A DNA stretch of 57,241 nt. It comes from Syntrophomonadaceae bacterium (lineage in GTDB: Bacteria > Bacillota_D > Dethiobacteria > DTU022 > PWGO01). This document shows positions 7,970 through 15,802 of the stretch, in pieces. The stretch lies in assembly GCA_003554535.1 (NCBI GenBank), contig PWGT01000002.1, positions 1-57,241 on the forward strand, given 5' to 3'. Below the pieces are notes generated by a model. It was not told the origin of the DNA and made no database searches. It worked only from the letters and a program-made list of their open reading frames with translations. Numbering within the stretch: position 1 is the first letter of the stretch; every line of letters begins with the position of its first letter. The translations under genes were made by a program, and so were the position numbers.

Positions 7970-9478
7970 TCAAAATCCCCCAAATAATAAGAATTCTGAA
8001 GTAAGGCTTGATAAATCAAAAGGTATGTTGGTAGGAAATGTACCAAACAAGAAAGCGCTCAAAGCCAAAACCACCAGTGGAACAACCATCCAAATAGATG
8101 CTTCATTCATTTTAAATGCAGGACCTTCATCATCAACATGAAGATCCTTTTGCAGTTCTTCATCTCCTAGAAAAGCAGGCAAAATGATAGGCAGGTAATA
8201 CATGGCATTAAGCATACTGCTCAAGAGCAAGATAAATACGAAAAATATCTGGCCTTCCTGCAAGAATCCAAGACACAGACTCCATTTGCTCAAAAAACCG
8301 TTCAAGGGAGGTATTCCAATCATGGCGAATGCAGCTATTGTTAAACACCCAAATGTTATAGGCATTTGCCTGCCCAGTCCGGACATTTGCGAAACCTTTT
8401 TCTTGCCCGTTTTCCATATTATTGCCCCGGCTGCCAAAAAGAGGGTGCTCTTCATTATAGCGTGGGAAAATATGTGGAAAATATCCCCGGTAATAACCTG
8501 TTCATTAAAAACAGTCATACCCAGAATAACATAGCCCATCTGCCCCACACTGGAATATGCTAACCTTCTTTTAATATCATCCTGGGTCAAGGCCACCGCC
8601 GAACCAAGTAAAATAGTAATAATAGCCAGAACTGCCATGATCTGATCCCAGTGGATAGCCTGAACGAGATCCGGCTCGAATACATTAAAGATCATCCGCA
8701 ACAAACCATAAGCTCCTGTTTTAAGCATGATTCCCGAAAGAAGAGCGCTGGCTGGCGCTGGAGCAACCGGATGGGCATCAGGCAACCACACATGTAATGG
8801 AAACATCCCAGCTTTAATACCAAACCCAATCAAAAAGGCAAAAAATGCCATCCAGGCCATAGAAGTAGCTTCAGTAATCAGGGGACCAGCACCAATGCTT
8901 ACTGTCCCAGCTGCTTCAAAGCAGATGATGACTCCAAAGAATATAGCCAGACCACCCAGGATTGTCACTACTAAATATTTATAACCTGCTTTCAAAGCCT
9001 CGGCAGTTTCAGAGTGAATAACCAGCACATATGCAATCAAAGACATAAGCTCAAAGAAAATAAAAAGGGTGAAAAAATCTCCTGCCAGAAAAATCCCCAG
9101 ACAACTGCCCAGGGTAAATACTAACACAGCATAATAACGTAGCTGCCCGTGTTCTTTGCTCATATAGCCAATAGAATAGATAGTAGCAAGCAACCACACA
9201 AAGGAAGATATTGCAATCAAACTATAACTTAACACATCCAGTCGAAAAGATACTGCCAGCCCAGGGAGCACTTCAAACAGTTCATATTCAAAAACCCTTC
9301 CGCTAACAGCCTCCGGATATAGTGACAATACTCCGGCAAAAGTTACAGCTACTGTTGCCAGAGATAGTATGTTGCACAGCTTTTGTGATGTCTGCCCCAG
9401 GTACATAATCAATGCCGTCATTACAATAGGAAACATAATTACAAACATGATGAGTATGGTGATTAACTGCTCTTCCAT
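7970..9478 (-). CDS. Second MrpD/NuoN-type antiporter subunit
   Basis: 502 residues with about 14 membrane helices. Channel residues are present: Glu143 in FIFFELMSL and Lys222 in GIKAGMFPLHVWLPDAHPVAP. The family signature loop LPDAHPVAPAPASALLSG is intact, as is the discontinuous-helix region AYSSVGQMGYVILGM. An AAAGGAG ribosome binding site precedes the ATG. It is separated by 131 bases from the upstream mrpD and by 268 bases from the downstream large subunit. Family members carry H+ or Na+ in Mrp antiporters, Mbh/Mbs complexes and complex I. It is a paralog, not a recent copy, of the 496-residue subunit. Mrp systems normally have two large subunits (A and D); this is one of three here. 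Confidence 0.92.
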   Translation of the reverse strand: MEEQLITILIMFVIMFPIVMTALIMYLGQTSQKLCNILSLATVAVTFAGVLSLYPEAVSGRVFEYELFEVLPGLAVSFRLDVLSYSLIAISSFVWLLATIYSIGYMSKEHGQLRYYAVLVFTLGSCLGIFLAGDFFTLFIFFELMSLIAYVLVIHSETAEALKAGYKYLVVTILGGLAIFFGVIICFEAAGTVSIGAGPLITEATSMAWMAFFAFLIGFGIKAGMFPLHVWLPDAHPVAPAPASALLSGIMLKTGAYGLLRMIFNVFEPDLVQAIHWDQIMAVLAIITILLGSAVALTQDDIKRRLAYSSVGQMGYVILGMTVFNEQVITGDIFHIFSHAIMKSTLFLAAGAIIWKTGKKKVSQMSGLGRQMPITFGCLTIAAFAMIGIPPLNGFLSKWSLCLGFLQEGQIFFVFILLLSSMLNAMYYLPIILPAFLGDEELQKDLHVDDEGPAFKMNEASIWMVVPLVVLALSAFLFGTFPTNIPFDLSSLTSEFLLFGGF

Positions 9479-9609
9479 TTTCCTGAGTCTCCTTTACTTA
9501 TTAATTCATATATTAATTAAATAGTTAATTTAATAGCTACCCAGGTATAAAACCTAATCACCCGGTAAAAGTAGCATCCCGAAAAACCTCTTCTTATTCT
9601 TCTATGCTC

Positions 9610-11100
9610 TTACATCTGATTAAATAGTACTTCGACAGCATTCTCCAATATACCTACTATACCCTGAGGATTCATACCTACATAAAATATGAGTGCTGTT
9701 AATATGATCACCGGGATTAACAAGTTTCTGGTCACTGGACGGTAAACCATACTTTCCGGTTTTGGTTCCAATAAAAAAGCCCGGATAGCAATAGGAAAAT
9801 AGTACATTGCATTTAACAAACTACTTAAAATTATAACCCCAATGAAAAATGGCCTTTCTGCTTCAAAAGCTCCAGTAGCAAGATACCATTTGCTAATAAA
9901 GCCACCGGTAATTGGTATACCAACCATAGATGCACTGGCAATAATAAAAGCCGTCATTGTCCACTGCAACTGGTTACCTATACCATCAAATTCACGCACT
10001 TTTTTAAGGCCCTTGGTATAAAGAATAATACCAGCCACCATAAACAGAATCGACTTCATCACTGCATGGTTAAGAATGTGTAGTAGCCCACCAACCAAGG
10101 CAGTCTGGTTAAACAATCCTATTCCCAGAAAAACATACCCTATCTGGGCTACAGTTGAATAGGCCAGCATCCGCTTGAAATTCTCCTGAGTCATGGCAAA
10201 AATAGAGCCCAGAATCATTCCCAAAACGCCCAACCATAATAATATTTCTTTCAAGGGCACTTCGTAGAAAATTTCCAGGGGAAATACCCGAAACATCAAG
10301 TGAATTAGGGCTATCGCATAAATTTTAATTACCAGCCCTGAAAGCATTGCGCTAGAAGTAGATGGCGCCGATGCGTGGGCATCGGGCAACCACACGTGCA
10401 GTGGGAACAAAGCCGCTTTCACACAAAAGCACACAGCTATGAGAGAAAGAGCTGCCAGAACGTTATTGGGGTAAACAGCCATCTGTTCTACCAAAGCTGC
10501 CTGCACCATATCATAATTCAAATAACCGGTAATCATATATATTAAAGCTATCGCCAACAAGTAACATCCTGTACCCATTGCACTTAAGATCAAATACTTG
10601 AAACTAGCTTCCAGACATTCTCTATCTTTCTTTACCGAGATAATTGCGCATGAAGCTATAGCGCTGATTTCCATGAAAACAAAAAGGTTGAAAAGGTCGT
10701 TGGTAATAGCCATTCCCAACATGGCCCCAATTAGTAACAAATAAAGGGTATAGTACCAGCCTACTATTTCCCCTTTCAATTCAAAAGGAAGATTATCCAA
10801 TCCGTAATAAAAAATAATTAACCCCATGCCAGTGAGCACAATAAGCATGTAGGAACTTAAATAATCAATATAAAACTCAATGCCAAAGGGGGGCTCCCAG
10901 CCACCAAGGTAATAACTAATTGCTCCGTTATTTATAACTTCTATGAGAATAATTACTGAAATAGAAAAAGATAGAACCAGGGAGAACAGGGAAACTATGG
11001 TAGCCCAATTCCTATTCCACTTGTGAATCAAAGGCATAGCAAAAGCAAAAATAAAAAGGTTCATTATTAGTATTGCTGGCAGATGTTCTACAAAACTCAT
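9610..11100 (-). CDS. mrpD: MrpD/MbhH-type antiporter subunit
   Basis: 496 residues with about 14 membrane helices. Glu144 in FVFMEISAI and Lys228 in FCVKAALFPLHVWLPDAHASAPS form the expected channel pair; AYSTVAQIGYVFLGIG is also typical. It directly follows the mrpC-like gene (27-base gap), matching the mrpB-C-D or mbhF-G-H order. In Mrp antiporters MrpD is one of the two H+/Na+ path subunits; in Pyrococcus Mbh the same subunit contacts the hydrogenase arm through MbhM. No hydrogenase genes occur here. Its position makes it the best candidate for the canonical MrpD. Confidence 0.94.
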   Translation of the reverse strand: MSFVEHLPAILIMNLFIFAFAMPLIHKWNRNWATIVSLFSLVLSFSISVIILIEVINNGAISYYLGGWEPPFGIEFYIDYLSSYMLIVLTGMGLIIFYYGLDNLPFELKGEIVGWYYTLYLLLIGAMLGMAITNDLFNLFVFMEISAIASCAIISVKKDRECLEASFKYLILSAMGTGCYLLAIALIYMITGYLNYDMVQAALVEQMAVYPNNVLAALSLIAVCFCVKAALFPLHVWLPDAHASAPSTSSAMLSGLVIKIYAIALIHLMFRVFPLEIFYEVPLKEILLWLGVLGMILGSIFAMTQENFKRMLAYSTVAQIGYVFLGIGLFNQTALVGGLLHILNHAVMKSILFMVAGIILYTKGLKKVREFDGIGNQLQWTMTAFIIASASMVGIPITGGFISKWYLATGAFEAERPFFIGVIILSSLLNAMYYFPIAIRAFLLEPKPESMVYRPVTRNLLIPVIILTALIFYVGMNPQGIVGILENAVEVLFNQM

Positions 11101-11127
11101 TTCTTTTGCTCCTTCTTCGTTACTGTC

Positions 11128-11499
11128 TTAATCGATACTTCTAAGATCTGCAATTTCATCCGCATCTACAGTTCCATAATACTCATATATTTTAGTTACC
11201 AGGCTCAAAGCAAATGCAGTTACACTTAAAGCAACAATAATCCCTGTCAAAATCAACACGGAAGGAAGTGGGTTAATATGAGCTCCTGCCTCAGCAGTTT
11301 TATCAACTATAGGTGGAGAAGCCCCGTGTACATAGCCCACTGCTACAAAAAGTAAAAATACAGCCGTGTCCATGAAGTTCATGGCAATTACTTTTTTAAC
11401 CAGGTTTGAATGGGTCAACATGGTATGCATTCCAATAATAAAAAGCACTATAGCAACCAGGTAAATATAATTTTCTAACAAACCTTCAAGCATTTCCAT
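11128..11499 (-). CDS. mrpC: MrpC/MnhC (NuoK-like) subunit
   Basis: 123 residues with three membrane helices, the NuoK fold: ENYIYLVAIVLFIIGMHTMLTHSNLVKKVIAMNFMDTAVFLLFV, then LILTGIIVALSVTAFALSL. The size and the VLILTGIVV-type third helix are characteristic of MrpC/MbhG. It starts 14 bases before the end of mrpB, which suggests translational coupling. The short acidic C-terminal tail (DADEIADLRSID) faces the cytoplasm by analogy. MrpC is an obligate part of the small-subunit cluster in Mrp antiporters. Confidence 0.92.
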   Translation of the reverse strand: MEMLEGLLENYIYLVAIVLFIIGMHTMLTHSNLVKKVIAMNFMDTAVFLLFVAVGYVHGASPPIVDKTAEAGAHINPLPSVLILTGIIVALSVTAFALSLVTKIYEYYGTVDADEIADLRSID

Positions 11500-11929
11500 C
11501 TTCTAACTTTTCCCCCCCAATCAAATGATAGAAAAGAGTTACTATGGTACTGGTAATCTTAACTCCAATAGCAATGGAAATAATAGGTATTACCCCACCG
11601 CTAATTAACTGTCCAAAAGACCCTCTGGGAAAACCTGCAGCCAGATTGGTCAGATACTCATGCCCAAGAATGATAGCCACAATACCTACTAATGCAAAAG
11701 TGAGCGCACCACCACTCTCCATCCTTTTAGCCGCATCTGAAGGTATCTTTTTACTTCCTTCTTCCAAATTAAATGAGAGCGCATAAAGCACCATGCTGGA
11801 TCCAATAATAGCCCCTCCGGCAAATCCGCCTCCAGGGGAAATGTGACCGTACAAAATAACATAAATTCCGTAAACTTGAATAAAGGGCACTACCAGACGG
11901 CATACGATGCGAACAATCTGGTCTTCCAT
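11486..11929 (-). CDS. mrpB: MrpB/MnhB-type subunit
   Basis: 147 residues. The motif PFIQVYGIYVILYGHISPGGGFAGGAIIGSSMVLYAL is the hallmark of the MnhB domain; about four membrane helices are predicted. In Mrp and Mbh complexes this subunit packs against the NuoJ/NuoK-like subunits and is linked to Na+ transport. Here it stands as a separate gene between the mbhE-like gene (15-base gap) and mrpC (overlap). The length agrees with MrpB and MbhF. Confidence 0.93.
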   Translation of the reverse strand: MEDQIVRIVCRLVVPFIQVYGIYVILYGHISPGGGFAGGAIIGSSMVLYALSFNLEEGSKKIPSDAAKRMESGGALTFALVGIVAIILGHEYLTNLAAGFPRGSFGQLISGGVIPIISIAIGVKITSTIVTLFYHLIGGEKLEDGNA

Positions 11930-11944
11930 TTTTATATCACCCCA

Positions 11945-12292
11945 TTAATGCGCTTTAATAGTGGCAATAGCCGCTGCAATTGCCAAAAAAATTACCGTGG
12001 CTTCACCCAATGTATCCATGGCCCGGTAGTCATTGAGTATACCGGTAACCAGGTTGGGAACCCCGGTATCTGCAATTCCCTGCTCGATATAGCGCGCTGC
12101 CAGTTCATTGTTGGGTGGATTAGCAATGTCACCAAAGGGAGGCATCTCTGCCACTGTTATTAACAAGAAATAACCCACTATGCCCAGCAAAACAAGAGTA
12201 AAAACCGTTTTAAAGTGAGTGTGAGGCAAAAAGGTGATAAGCACCACAGCCACCAGCACCAGCATAATTACATTTAGCAGATCAATTTCCAT
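11945..12292 (-). CDS. MbhE-like subunit (detached C-terminal piece of MrpA)
   Basis: 115 residues. The sequence begins with a hydrophobic region (about 5-50, two helices), has a polar central loop (PPFGDIANPPNNELAARYIEQG) and ends with VTGILNDYRAMDTLGEATVIFLAIAAAIA. The last motif, in which a YRAxDTLGE segment precedes a helix, is typical of the MbhE domain found near the C-terminus of bacterial MrpA. In Pyrococcus Mbh it is a separate subunit, as here. It is 15 bases from both neighbours. Family by motif; confident about the class, less about the exact subunit name. Confidence 0.85.
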   Translation of the reverse strand: MEIDLLNVIMLVLVAVVLITFLPHTHFKTVFTLVLLGIVGYFLLITVAEMPPFGDIANPPNNELAARYIEQGIADTGVPNLVTGILNDYRAMDTLGEATVIFLAIAAAIATIKAH

Positions 12293-12307
12293 GCCCCTAA
12301 CCTCCCT

Positions 12308-12547
12308 TTACTCAGTTCTCCTGGTTTTGCTAACTGTAGCTATCAGCAACAAAGTGGTTACCCCTGTCCCCAGGGCAGCCTCAGTCAAAGCTACGTCGGG
12401 AGCGCTTAACTGCAACCAGATAATTGCCATAATCAACCCGTAAGAAGCAAACACTATAACCCCGCTGAGCAAATCCCGCAGCTGTGCAACAGTGATTGCA
12501 CAAACAACTAAAAAGAGCAGGAGGAGTGCATTAAATATTTCATTCAA
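12308..12547 (-). CDS. MbhD-like subunit (DUF4040; detached MrpA segment)
   Basis: 79 residues with three membrane helices. LRDLLSGVIVFASYGLIMAIIWLQLSAPDVALTEAALGTG is the DUF4040/MbhD signature, notably APDVALTEAALG. In most bacterial Mrp systems this segment is fused into MrpA; as a free gene it matches the archaeal Mbh/Mbs arrangement. It corresponds to the NuoJ-like position in complex I. It overlaps the end of mrpG by 8 bases, showing a tight operon. Confidence 0.9.
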   Translation of the reverse strand: MNEIFNALLLLFLVVCAITVAQLRDLLSGVIVFASYGLIMAIIWLQLSAPDVALTEAALGTGVTTLLLIATVSKTRRTE

Positions 12548-12881
12548 CTGGCATTCCTCCTTTTTGGGATTTTTGTTCTCCTTGCACCGGCATAAATCCT
12601 GTTATCCAAGAAGCTTTTGCTATAACGTGCGCTGCCGTGGGGTTGGTAATCCAGATAAATACCGCTATAAAGACTAACTTTAAGGCACTTATAGGATCAG
12701 CTTGAAAAGCAAGGCCTATTAAAACCATTCCGCCTCCCATAGTATCACATTTGGTAGTAGCATGAAGGCGTGTATAAACATCAGGAAGCCTTACTAAGCC
12801 AACTACTCCAACTCCCAAGAAAAAAACACCTCCGGTTATCAACGCCAGGGAAATAACTATGCTAATAATCTCCCACACCAT
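12540..12881 (-). CDS. mrpG: MrpG/MnhG subunit
   Basis: 113 residues with three membrane helices and the MnhG pattern GVVGLVRLPDVYTRLHATTKCDTMGGGMVLIGL, where RLPDxYxRLHA is diagnostic. The middle loop mentions DPISALKLVFIAVFIWITNPTAAHVIAKA, also typical. MrpG belongs to the MrpE-F-G module at the edge of the antiporter. Its neighbours are mrpF (15-base gap) and the mbhD-like gene (overlap). Confidence 0.94.
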   Translation of the reverse strand: MVWEIISIVISLALITGGVFFLGVGVVGLVRLPDVYTRLHATTKCDTMGGGMVLIGLAFQADPISALKLVFIAVFIWITNPTAAHVIAKASWITGFMPVQGEQKSQKGGMPVE

Positions 12882-12896
12882 AAAAAGCCCCTTTCT

Positions 12897-13172
12897 TTAA
12901 TCAAGAGCACCTTTTTCCATATATTTTGCAACGCCAATGGTAGCTATAAAGCTCATCAAAGCGTAAACCATGGCAATATCCAGATAATACAAATAATCAA
13001 AGATAAAAGTAATGAAGGCAATTATTACCACAGCCTTAACCCCAATCATATTAATTGCCGCTACCCGGTCGGGAGCGGTAGGCCCCACGATAGCCCGCCC
13101 CAGACAGAAGAATATCATAACTAATATCAATATTACAGCTACCAAATGTACATTTTGGGCAAAGTCTTCCAT
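12897..13172 (-). CDS. mrpF: MrpF/MnhF subunit
   Basis: 91 residues with three membrane helices; FCLGRAIVGPTAPDRVAAINMIGVKAVVIIAFI contains the GPTxxDRVxAxN motif that defines MrpF/MbhB. MrpF is proposed to take part in Na+ movement with MrpA and MrpG. The gene starts only a few bases after mrpE ends. Length and motif leave little doubt. Confidence 0.94.
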   Translation of the reverse strand: MEDFAQNVHLVAVILILVMIFFCLGRAIVGPTAPDRVAAINMIGVKAVVIIAFITFIFDYLYYLDIAMVYALMSFIATIGVAKYMEKGALD

Positions 13173-13177
13173 GGCAA

Positions 13178-13675
13178 TTAAGCCTCCGTTTTATCCAGTT
13201 CTTCCAGTTTATCGATCAAAACCCATTCTTGAACTTCCCGGGCATTTTGTTCGGTCAGTGCATGCACAGTAAATTCTTGTGCCTCCGTGCACATTACCGT
13301 CAAAGTACCCGGTGTAAGAGTTATAGCATTTCCCAAAACCACCCTGCTGGTTTCTGTGCGTAAATCCTTTTTAAAAGTTACCATGGTTGGAGCAATAGGC
13401 AATTTGGGATTCAGCACTATCATGGCTACCTGTACATTGGCCTTCATAACTGCTGAAATAAATATACCAAATAAATTGACCATGCGCTTCAAATTGGGAA
13501 CTGTAAAAATGGGCCTTTCCCGAGAACTTATCAGCAATTCCCGGTTAAAGTAAGTGATCATGTAACTAGCACCCAATCCGAATATCAACGATTGCCAGTG
13601 CAGTGTTCCACTTACTGCAACCCAAAACAAGAAAAGAATGATTAACATTCCCCAAAAGGTCATTTCCCTACGCAT
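13178..13675 (-). CDS. mrpE: MrpE/MnhE subunit
   Basis: 165 residues from the ATG at 13675, which has AAAGGTGAG five bases upstream; a longer reading from a TTG at 13705 would include that ribosome binding site and is less likely. Two N-terminal membrane helices are followed by VPNLKRMVNLFGIFISAVMKANVQVAMIVLNPKL and the conserved TLTPGTLTV segment, all typical of MrpE. It begins about 42 bases after rnfB on the same strand with no terminator between, so the antiporter module and the rnf genes should share a transcript. MrpE is needed for assembly of Mrp antiporters. Confidence 0.92.
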   Translation of the reverse strand: MRREMTFWGMLIILFLFWVAVSGTLHWQSLIFGLGASYMITYFNRELLISSRERPIFTVPNLKRMVNLFGIFISAVMKANVQVAMIVLNPKLPIAPTMVTFKKDLRTETSRVVLGNAITLTPGTLTVMCTEAQEFTVHALTEQNAREVQEWVLIDKLEELDKTEA

Positions 13676-13717
13676 GGCACTCACCTTTCGTGCTTTGTAT
13701 TTCAAAATAAGTTTGTT

Positions 13718-14542
13718 TTAGCTTTCTACCGCCTCAGGAGCTTTCTTATCAGTCACAGGCTTGATACTGCCAGGTTTACACTTGGCCGCACATTCCCCAC
13801 AATTATCGCATTTTTCTGTATCCACTGTGGCCAGATTATCTTCTACCGTAACTGCTTCTTGTGGACAAGCTTTGGCACAAGCACGGCAAGCATTACAACC
13901 TACTTCGCAAGCTTGCTTAACCACCTTGCCCCGGTCACGGGAATTGCAAAAAACAAAGTGACCTTCATAGTCATAAGGAATAAGGCGAAATACACCCCGG
14001 GGGCAAGTATCCCGGCATACACCGCAACCGGTGCATTTTTCTTCATCAACAATAGGCAGTTCATTATCTCCCATCACAATGGCTTCAAAGGGGCAAACCT
14101 CGGCGCAAGTTCCCAGTCCCAAGCAACCATAAGAACAACTTTTAAATCCATGCCACATCTGATGGGCCAGGCGACAATCTTTAGCTCCTGCATAGATAAA
14201 ACTATCCCTGGCTTTCTCGCTATCTCCGGCACATGCTACTACCGCCACTTGGGGCTTTGTTTCTACTGTTTCCATACCAAGCAACTCGCAGATTTTAGCA
14301 GCAACCTCTTTACCACCGGGTATACAGGCAGTGGTTTCACATTCTCCAGCCACTACTTTTTCCGAAAAACTACCACATCCGGCATAGCCACAAGCTCCGC
14401 AGTTAGCACCAGGTAAAGTTTCCTGAATTGCTTCTACTCTTTCATCTACTTCCACTGCAAAAATTTTGGCTGCCACAGCCAGCAAAACTCCAAAAATAAT
14501 TCCTAATCCACCAAGGGTAGCTATCGCATAATAGAGATCCAC
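13718..14542 (-). CDS. rnfB: RnfB, ferredoxin-type iron-sulfur subunit of the Rnf complex
   Basis: 274 residues. An N-terminal membrane helix (about 5-27) is followed by the RnfB [4Fe-4S] motif GANCGACGYAGC, then four more cysteine sets: GLGTCAEVCPFEA, CTGCGVCRDTCPRG, CNACRACAKACPQEA and CDNCGECAAKCKPG. RnfB receives electrons from reduced ferredoxin on the cytoplasmic side. It is the last rnf gene, 33 bases after rnfA and about 42 before mrpE. The cysteine motifs appear complete. A short tail with TDKKAPEAVES ends the protein. Confidence 0.95.
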   Translation of the reverse strand: MDLYYAIATLGGLGIIFGVLLAVAAKIFAVEVDERVEAIQETLPGANCGACGYAGCGSFSEKVVAGECETTACIPGGKEVAAKICELLGMETVETKPQVAVVACAGDSEKARDSFIYAGAKDCRLAHQMWHGFKSCSYGCLGLGTCAEVCPFEAIVMGDNELPIVDEEKCTGCGVCRDTCPRGVFRLIPYDYEGHFVFCNSRDRGKVVKQACEVGCNACRACAKACPQEAVTVEDNLATVDTEKCDNCGECAAKCKPGSIKPVTDKKAPEAVES

Positions 14543-14575
14543 TCTTGATCACTCCTTCTTAATGAAAATAACCAT

Positions 14576-15166
14576 CTAGAGGGTAACTACTCCTTCAAAT
14601 CCCATGAAAGCAAGGGATAATAAACCAGCAGTCACCATGGTCACCACTGAATTGCTTATGCCTCGTGGCAAATCCACCAGTTCCATTCTTTCCCGTATAG
14701 CTGCCATGAGAATTAAGGCAATAGCAAAGCCCACTGCTGACGCTATTGCAAAAACTATCGAAGTCAAGAACGGAAACCCTTCCTGAGTTACAGCCAAAAG
14801 CGCTGCCCCCATAATAGCACAATTAGTAGTAATCAGGGGCAGGAAAATTCCCAAACCTTGATAAAGGGCAGGGCTGATCTTGCGCATCATAATTTCCACC
14901 AGCTGCACCAGGGAAGCGATGACCAAAATAAAGCTAACTATCTCCAAAAATTGCAAATTGAACGGTTCCAGGAGATAATTGTATATTAACCAGGTTACCA
15001 GAATAGCAACAGTCATCACGAACAAAACAGCCATGCTCATTCCAATGGCAGTTTCCATTTTACGAGAAACACCCACGAAAGGGCATATTCCTAGAAATTG
15101 GTTTAAAACCAGGTTTTCTACAAAAATGTAAATAAAGATTATGGCCATTATTTCTTCAAAACCCAC
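14576..15166 (-). CDS. rnfA: RnfA, membrane subunit of the Rnf complex
   Basis: About 196 residues from a GTG at 15166, which has GGGGGG seven bases upstream; a TTG at 15181 or an ATG at 15148 are alternatives. Six membrane helices are expected. The signatures FVENLVLNQFLGICPFVGVSRK and LPLITTNCAIMGAALL contain the two conserved half-helix cysteines that hold an iron-sulfur cluster between RnfA and RnfE in the membrane. Its neighbours rnfE and rnfB fit the rnfEAB order. It is homologous to RnfE in this window but clearly distinct. Confidence 0.93.
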   Translation of the reverse strand: MGFEEIMAIIFIYIFVENLVLNQFLGICPFVGVSRKMETAIGMSMAVLFVMTVAILVTWLIYNYLLEPFNLQFLEIVSFILVIASLVQLVEIMMRKISPALYQGLGIFLPLITTNCAIMGAALLAVTQEGFPFLTSIVFAIASAVGFAIALILMAAIRERMELVDLPRGISNSVVTMVTAGLLSLAFMGFEGVVTL

Positions 15167-15199
15167 TATATATCCCCCCAATTTAAGCCAGTTAGAATT

Positions 15200-15802
15200 T
15201 TACTCTATACCAAGTTTGCGGAAAAGCAAATTTACCCCATACAAGAGGATGCCCAGAGCCAAAAATGCACCGGGTGGTAAAGCCATCACTCCCATAGGAT
15301 CAAATGCCGCTCCAGTAATATCTATGTCAAATACTGTCCCGTGCCCCAGGATTTCCCTGAAAGCTGCCAGAGCAACCAGGGCAACTGTAAAACCAAGCCC
15401 AATACCTAATCCATCAGTAAAGGAACGGGCGATAGGTTTTTTGCTGGCAAAAGCCTCGGCTCTTCCCAAAATCATACAATTTACCACAATAAGGGGCACA
15501 AATACACCCAACTGGTCGTGCAGTTCAGGCTGAAAAGCTGCCAGCAGCATATCCACCATAGTCACAAAAGACGCAATAACCACAATAAAAATGGGAACCC
15601 TGATTGTCTTGGGAATAAAATTCCGAAAAATGGAAATAACCACATTAGAACAGATTAACACCATGGTTGCAGCCAGGCCCATTCCCAAACCATTCATGGC
15701 AAAACCAGTAACCCCTAGAACGGGGCACAGCCCTAACAATAATCGAAAGACGGGGTTTTCATCCAGTATGCCTCTTCTTATATCCTGTATATAAGCGCTC
15801 AT
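15200..15802 (-). CDS. rnfE: RnfE, membrane subunit of the Rnf complex
   Basis: 200 residues, six membrane helices. NPVFRLLLGLCPVLGVTGFAMNGLGMG and FVPLIVVNCMILGRAEAFASK are the RnfE/NqrD signatures, with the two cluster cysteines. Its start overlaps the rnfD stop as ATGA, so the two are translationally coupled. This leaves no room for rnfG, which normally lies between rnfD and rnfE. Start and length agree with the family. Confidence 0.95.
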   Translation of the reverse strand: MSAYIQDIRRGILDENPVFRLLLGLCPVLGVTGFAMNGLGMGLAATMVLICSNVVISIFRNFIPKTIRVPIFIVVIASFVTMVDMLLAAFQPELHDQLGVFVPLIVVNCMILGRAEAFASKKPIARSFTDGLGIGLGFTVALVALAAFREILGHGTVFDIDITGAAFDPMGVMALPPGAFLALGILLYGVNLLFRKLGIE

